NCBI GenBank assembly: GCA_945889625.1
Contig: CAMDCE010000012.1
Location: 1 to 64,000 of the forward strand
From: Asaia bogorensis
GTDB taxonomy: Bacteria; Pseudomonadota; Alphaproteobacteria; Reyranellales; Reyranellaceae
Reading direction: 5' to 3'
Length of the DNA stretch: 64,000 bases
How positions within the stretch are numbered: the first letter of the stretch is position 1; each line of letters opens with the position of its first letter. Shown here in pieces: positions 61,323 to 64,000 of this stretch. The position numbers were made by a program, and so were the translations under genes. Under the pieces are notes generated by a model. That model saw only the letters and a list, made by a program, of their open reading frames with translations, was not told the DNA's origin and searched no databases.

Positions 61323-62375
61323 ATGAAGAGCTACAAAGTCGTGGAATTCGGCCAGCCGCTGCAAAGGGTCGAGGAGCCGACGCCCAAGCCGCAGGGCAGC
61401 GAGGTGCTGGTACGCATCACCGCCGCCGGGGTCTGCCACAGCGACGTCCATCTATGGGAAGGTTTTTTCGACATGGGCGGCGGCAACAAATATTCGACCG
61501 CCAAGACCATGAATCCGCCGCGCACCATGGGTCATGAGATCGTGGGCGAAGTGGCGGCCCTCGGTCCCGACGCAAGAGGCGCCAAGGTCGGCGACAAGGC
61601 CGTGGTCTATCCCTGGATCGGCTGCGGCAAGTGCTGGTACTGCCAGCAGGGCACCGAGAACCTCTGCCCGACGCCGCGGGCGCTCGGCGTCAACAACGAC
61701 GGCGGCTTCGCCGACCACGTGCTGGTGCCGCACACCAGGTACCTCTACCCCTATGGCAACCTGCCGGTCGAATTGGCCTGTCTCTACGCCTGCTCCGGCA
61801 TCACCGCCTTCGGCGCGGTCAAGAAAGCGGTCGGCCACGACGCCGGCCGGCCGATCCTGGTGATCGGCGCGGGTGGCGTCGGCCTGATGGGCGTACGCTT
61901 TGCCAAGTCGGTGCTCGGACGCGAGCCGATCGTGGCCGATATCGACGAGAACAAGCGCAAGCTGGCGCTCGAGAACGGCGCGGTGGCCGTCGTCGATCCG
62001 CGCGACAAGGAAGCGCGCAAACAGATCATGGATCTCACCGGCGGCACCGGTGTGGGCGCTGCCATCGACTTCGTCGGCGCCGATACATCGGCGCAGTTCG
62101 GCTGGCGCGCACTGGGCCGCGGCGGGCGGCTGATCGTGGTCGGCCTGTTCGGCGGCACCTTCACCATGCCGATGCCGATGTTCGCCTTCACCGCCAACCA
62201 GATCATGGGCTCGGTGACCGGTACGCCGGCCGAGATGAAGGAGATGATGGATCTCGTCACGGGAGGCAAGGTGACGCCGGTGCCGGTCATCAGGCGCAAG
62301 CTCGACGAGGCCGACGCCACGCTGCAGGAGCTGCGCAAGGGCTTGATCATGGGACGCGCCGTCCTCGTTCCGTGA
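61323..62375 (+). CDS. Zinc-dependent alcohol dehydrogenase
   Basis: 350 residues. Catalytic zinc site: Cys 39 and His-Ser-Asp in AAGVCHSDVHLWEG and MGHEIVGEV; structural zinc Cys cluster in GCGKCWYCQQGTENLC; Rossmann motif VIGAGGVGLMGVRF followed by an Asp-containing VADIDENKRK, which favours NAD. Medium-chain dehydrogenase family. The substrate could be an aryl or alkyl alcohol. It overlaps the methyltransferase gene as GTGA. Confidence 0.88.
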   Translation: MKSYKVVEFGQPLQRVEEPTPKPQGSEVLVRITAAGVCHSDVHLWEGFFDMGGGNKYSTAKTMNPPRTMGHEIVGEVAALGPDARGAKVGDKAVVYPWIGCGKCWYCQQGTENLCPTPRALGVNNDGGFADHVLVPHTRYLYPYGNLPVELACLYACSGITAFGAVKKAVGHDAGRPILVIGAGGVGLMGVRFAKSVLGREPIVADIDENKRKLALENGAVAVVDPRDKEARKQIMDLTGGTGVGAAIDFVGADTSAQFGWRALGRGGRLIVVGLFGGTFTMPMPMFAFTANQIMGSVTGTPAEMKEMMDLVTGGKVTPVPVIRRKLDEADATLQELRKGLIMGRAVLVP

Positions 62376-63355
62376 GCCAGGCCGGCCGCGCGCTCGCCTA
62401 CGCCTTCGAGTCAGGAGCGCTTGCGCAGAAGCCGGCGTTCTTTCTGCGCGCCGAGCCGATCCCGTTCACGTGGCGCAAAGAGATCTCTGCCGAGCAATCC
62501 TTCCGGCCGGAATACCTGCGCCTGGAAGCGGCCGGCTGGTCGGTCGCACCGCGCCTCGACCGCGGCGGCCAGGAGCTCGGCCTGGTGCTGCTGACCAAAC
62601 ACAAGGAAGAGAACTTCGCCAACATCGCCCGCGGCTGGGAGCTGCTCGCGCCGGGCGGACGTCTGGTCTCTGCCGGCGCCAACGACGACGGCGCCGCCAG
62701 CCTGGAGAAGCACACGGCCAAGGCGTTCGGCCTCGAGGGCTCGCTGGCAAAATTCCATGGCCGCGTTTTCTGGCTCGCCAAGGGCGAGCGGACCTCGCCC
62801 GACTACTGGCGCGACCTCGCGCGTCTGCGAGCGGTCGGCGACGGATCGTGGACGAGCCAGCCCGGCACCTTCAGCTGGGATCACATCGACGATGGCTCTG
62901 CGCTCCTCGCCGCGCACCTGCCCGACGATCTCGCCGGCCACGTCGCCGATTTCGGCTGCGGCTGGGGCTACCTCGGCCGCGAGGTCCTGGGCCGCTCGCC
63001 GGGCGTTGCGCATATCGACCTGATCGACGCCGAGCATCGTGCTCTGGAAGCAGCGCGCCTCAACATCACCGACAAGCGCGCCACCTTTCATTGGCTCGAT
63101 CTCACGGCGGAGCCGGCGCCGGCGACCTACGACGCGATCGTCTGCAATCCGCCCTTCCATACCGGCCGCGCCGCCTCGCCAGCGCTTGGTCAACAGGTGA
63201 TCGAGGCAGCGGCGCGTTCGCTGCATCCGGGCGGACGTTTCTACATCGTGGCCAATCGCGGCCTGCCCTACGAGCCATTGCTCAAGGCGCATTTCTCATC
63301 GTTCGAGACGCTGGTCGACAACAACAAGTTTCGCGTCAGCCGCGCCGTGCGCTGA
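62372..63355 (+). CDS. Class I SAM methyltransferase, RsmC/RlmG-like
   Basis: 327 residues from GTG 62372, overlapping the dehydrogenase stop. The N-terminal half is a degenerate methyltransferase-like domain, as in RsmC. The C-terminal half carries VADFGCGWGYLGREVL (SAM motif I), LIDAEHRALEAARLN, and the catalytic CNPPFHTG (NPPF), the signature of N2-guanine or N6-adenine methyltransferases. It likely methylates guanine in 16S or 23S rRNA. Confidence 0.85.
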   Translation: MSQAGRALAYAFESGALAQKPAFFLRAEPIPFTWRKEISAEQSFRPEYLRLEAAGWSVAPRLDRGGQELGLVLLTKHKEENFANIARGWELLAPGGRLVSAGANDDGAASLEKHTAKAFGLEGSLAKFHGRVFWLAKGERTSPDYWRDLARLRAVGDGSWTSQPGTFSWDHIDDGSALLAAHLPDDLAGHVADFGCGWGYLGREVLGRSPGVAHIDLIDAEHRALEAARLNITDKRATFHWLDLTAEPAPATYDAIVCNPPFHTGRAASPALGQQVIEAAARSLHPGGRFYIVANRGLPYEPLLKAHFSSFETLVDNNKFRVSRAVR

Positions 63356-63368
63356 ACGCGCCGTCACC

Positions 63369-63467
63369 CTTGTCATCCCGAGCGAAGCGAGGGATCTTTC
63401 CGCGGTAGAAGAGCAATGATCCCTCGCTTGGGTGCGGGGGTTACCCCACGCGACTCGGGATGACAAG
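63369..63467. repeat. Palindromic repeat between convergent genes
   Basis: Outer arms CTTGTCATCCCGAG (63369-63382) and CTCGGGATGACAAG (63454-63467) pair perfectly over 14 bases; inner AGCGAGGGATC and GATCCCTCGCT also pair. This sequence type is a very common dispersed repeat in proteobacterial genomes. It may serve as a bidirectional transcription stop here. Confidence 0.7.
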
Positions 63468-64000
63468 CTAGCGAGGCTCTTCTTCCAAGAAGCCGGCGAT
63501 CAGGAACTCCTTGTTCCCTTCCGCACCGGTGATCGGGCTTTCCGTGACGCCGAGCACGCGCCAGCCCTTCTGGGCGGCGAGCCAGGCCGCGATGGTGTCG
63601 CAGACTTCGGTGTGCAACTCGGGCTCGCGCACGATGCCGCCCTTGCCGACGCGTCCCTTGCCTACTTCGAACTGCGGCTTGATCAGCGCCACGAGATGCG
63701 CGCCCGATCCCGCGAGCGCCAGCGCTGCCGGCAGGGCAGTGCGCAGGCCGATGAAAGAGGCGTCGCAGACGATCAGGCCGATCGGCTCGGCGATCGTCGC
63801 GCGCGTGACGTCGCGGATGTTGGTTTTTTCCATCGAGATCACGCGTGAATCGGAACGCAGCTTCCAGGCGATCTGGTTGGTGCCGACATCGACGGCATAG
63901 ACCTTGGCGACGCCACGCTGCAGGAGGCAGTCGGTGAAGCCGCCGGTCGACGATCCGACGTCGAGCGCGATGCGCCCCGTCACGGGAATGGCAAAATGAT
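63468..64000 (-). CDS. TlyA-family rRNA methyltransferase (partial, N-terminus beyond window)
   Basis: The frame is open from the right edge to TAG 63468, about 177 codons, and reads HFAIPVTGRIALDVGSSTGG at the edge. Motifs: SAM-binding DVGSSTGGFTDCLLQRG, VYAVDVGTNQIAWKL, ASFIGLRTALPAAL and LIKPQFEVGKGRVGKGGIV. TlyA/hemolysin-A-like enzymes methylate 2'-hydroxyls of cytidines in 16S and 23S rRNA; the S4 domain would be in the missing part. Confidence 0.9.
   Translation of the reverse strand, partial: HFAIPVTGRIALDVGSSTGGFTDCLLQRGVAKVYAVDVGTNQIAWKLRSDSRVISMEKTNIRDVTRATIAEPIGLIVCDASFIGLRTALPAALALAGSGAHLVALIKPQFEVGKGRVGKGGIVREPELHTEVCDTIAAWLAAQKGWRVLGVTESPITGAEGNKEFLIAGFLEEEPR

Noticed and set aside
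1..64000. CRISPR arrays, tRNA or rRNA genes
   Set aside because: No regularly spaced repeats and no recognisable cloverleaf or rRNA sequence were seen; a dedicated tRNA scan could still find one in the short gaps.

Overview
The window is GC-rich chromosomal DNA from an alphaproteobacterium. Pointers to that class are a MipZ-type division ATPase, the cysG / DUF2849 / siroheme sulfite reductase / DUF934 cluster, a cysteine-free alphaproteobacterial-type L31, DUF1488, and many branched-chain-amino-acid-type (Liv) ABC cassettes and Bug solute-binding proteins. The order cannot be fixed by eye; a soil or plant-associated rhizobial or Reyranella-like lineage would fit. No rRNA, tRNA, CRISPR array or replication origin was recognised.

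Left part (1-14.9 kb): a family of five closely related, very large membrane proteins. One is on the minus strand and runs off the left edge; four are on the plus strand as two tight pairs (1379-6203 and 8683-13620). Each has about 15-16 membrane segments, a conserved loop with the core HGGI-MVD-Y--YGLLPW after the seventh segment, and a C-terminal soluble domain. The layout is reminiscent of GT-C glycosyltransferases, but the function is not known. Between the pairs lie a 46-residue lipoprotein gene, an IS5-family element of 842 bp inserted in a CTAG that held two convergent stop codons, and a frameshifted phage tail-like gene. A putative sugar O-methyltransferase converges on the last copy. 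This is the accessory part of the window and the best candidate for an undescribed system, perhaps surface glycan or lipid modification.

Middle part (15-37.7 kb): mostly ordinary genes. They include a VWA protein, an SGNH/DHHW-type hydrolase, two MFS transporters, mipZ, two stand-alone molybdopterin oxidoreductases, a GNAT-like / membrane / ClpP-like fusion, an acyl-CoA synthetase, an ABC exporter coupled to cyaY, rpmE, an orphan peptide-type solute-binding protein, an amidohydrolase, and an alkylation-response pair. In that pair an Ada/AlkA-type protein that appears to have lost its glycosylase core overlaps ogt.

Right part (37.7-64 kb): an assimilatory sulfite-reduction operon without a visible cysH, and an Hsp20 gene behind a probable heat-shock promoter. 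Then comes a long minus-strand run (61.2 kb down to 44.7 kb) that reads as an aromatic-compound uptake and breakdown region: two complete Liv ABC transporters (one with LivM and LivG fused), a GntR regulator, a Bug binding protein, a form II molybdenum hydroxylase large subunit, two fumarylacetoacetate-hydrolase-type enzymes, a ring-cleavage-type VOC dioxygenase and a carboxymuconolactone decarboxylase-like protein. The right edge has an alcohol dehydrogenase overlapping an RsmC-like methyltransferase, and a partial TlyA-type rRNA methyltransferase. Several palindromic intergenic repeats are scattered through this half; one family is present twice (37720 and 46905).
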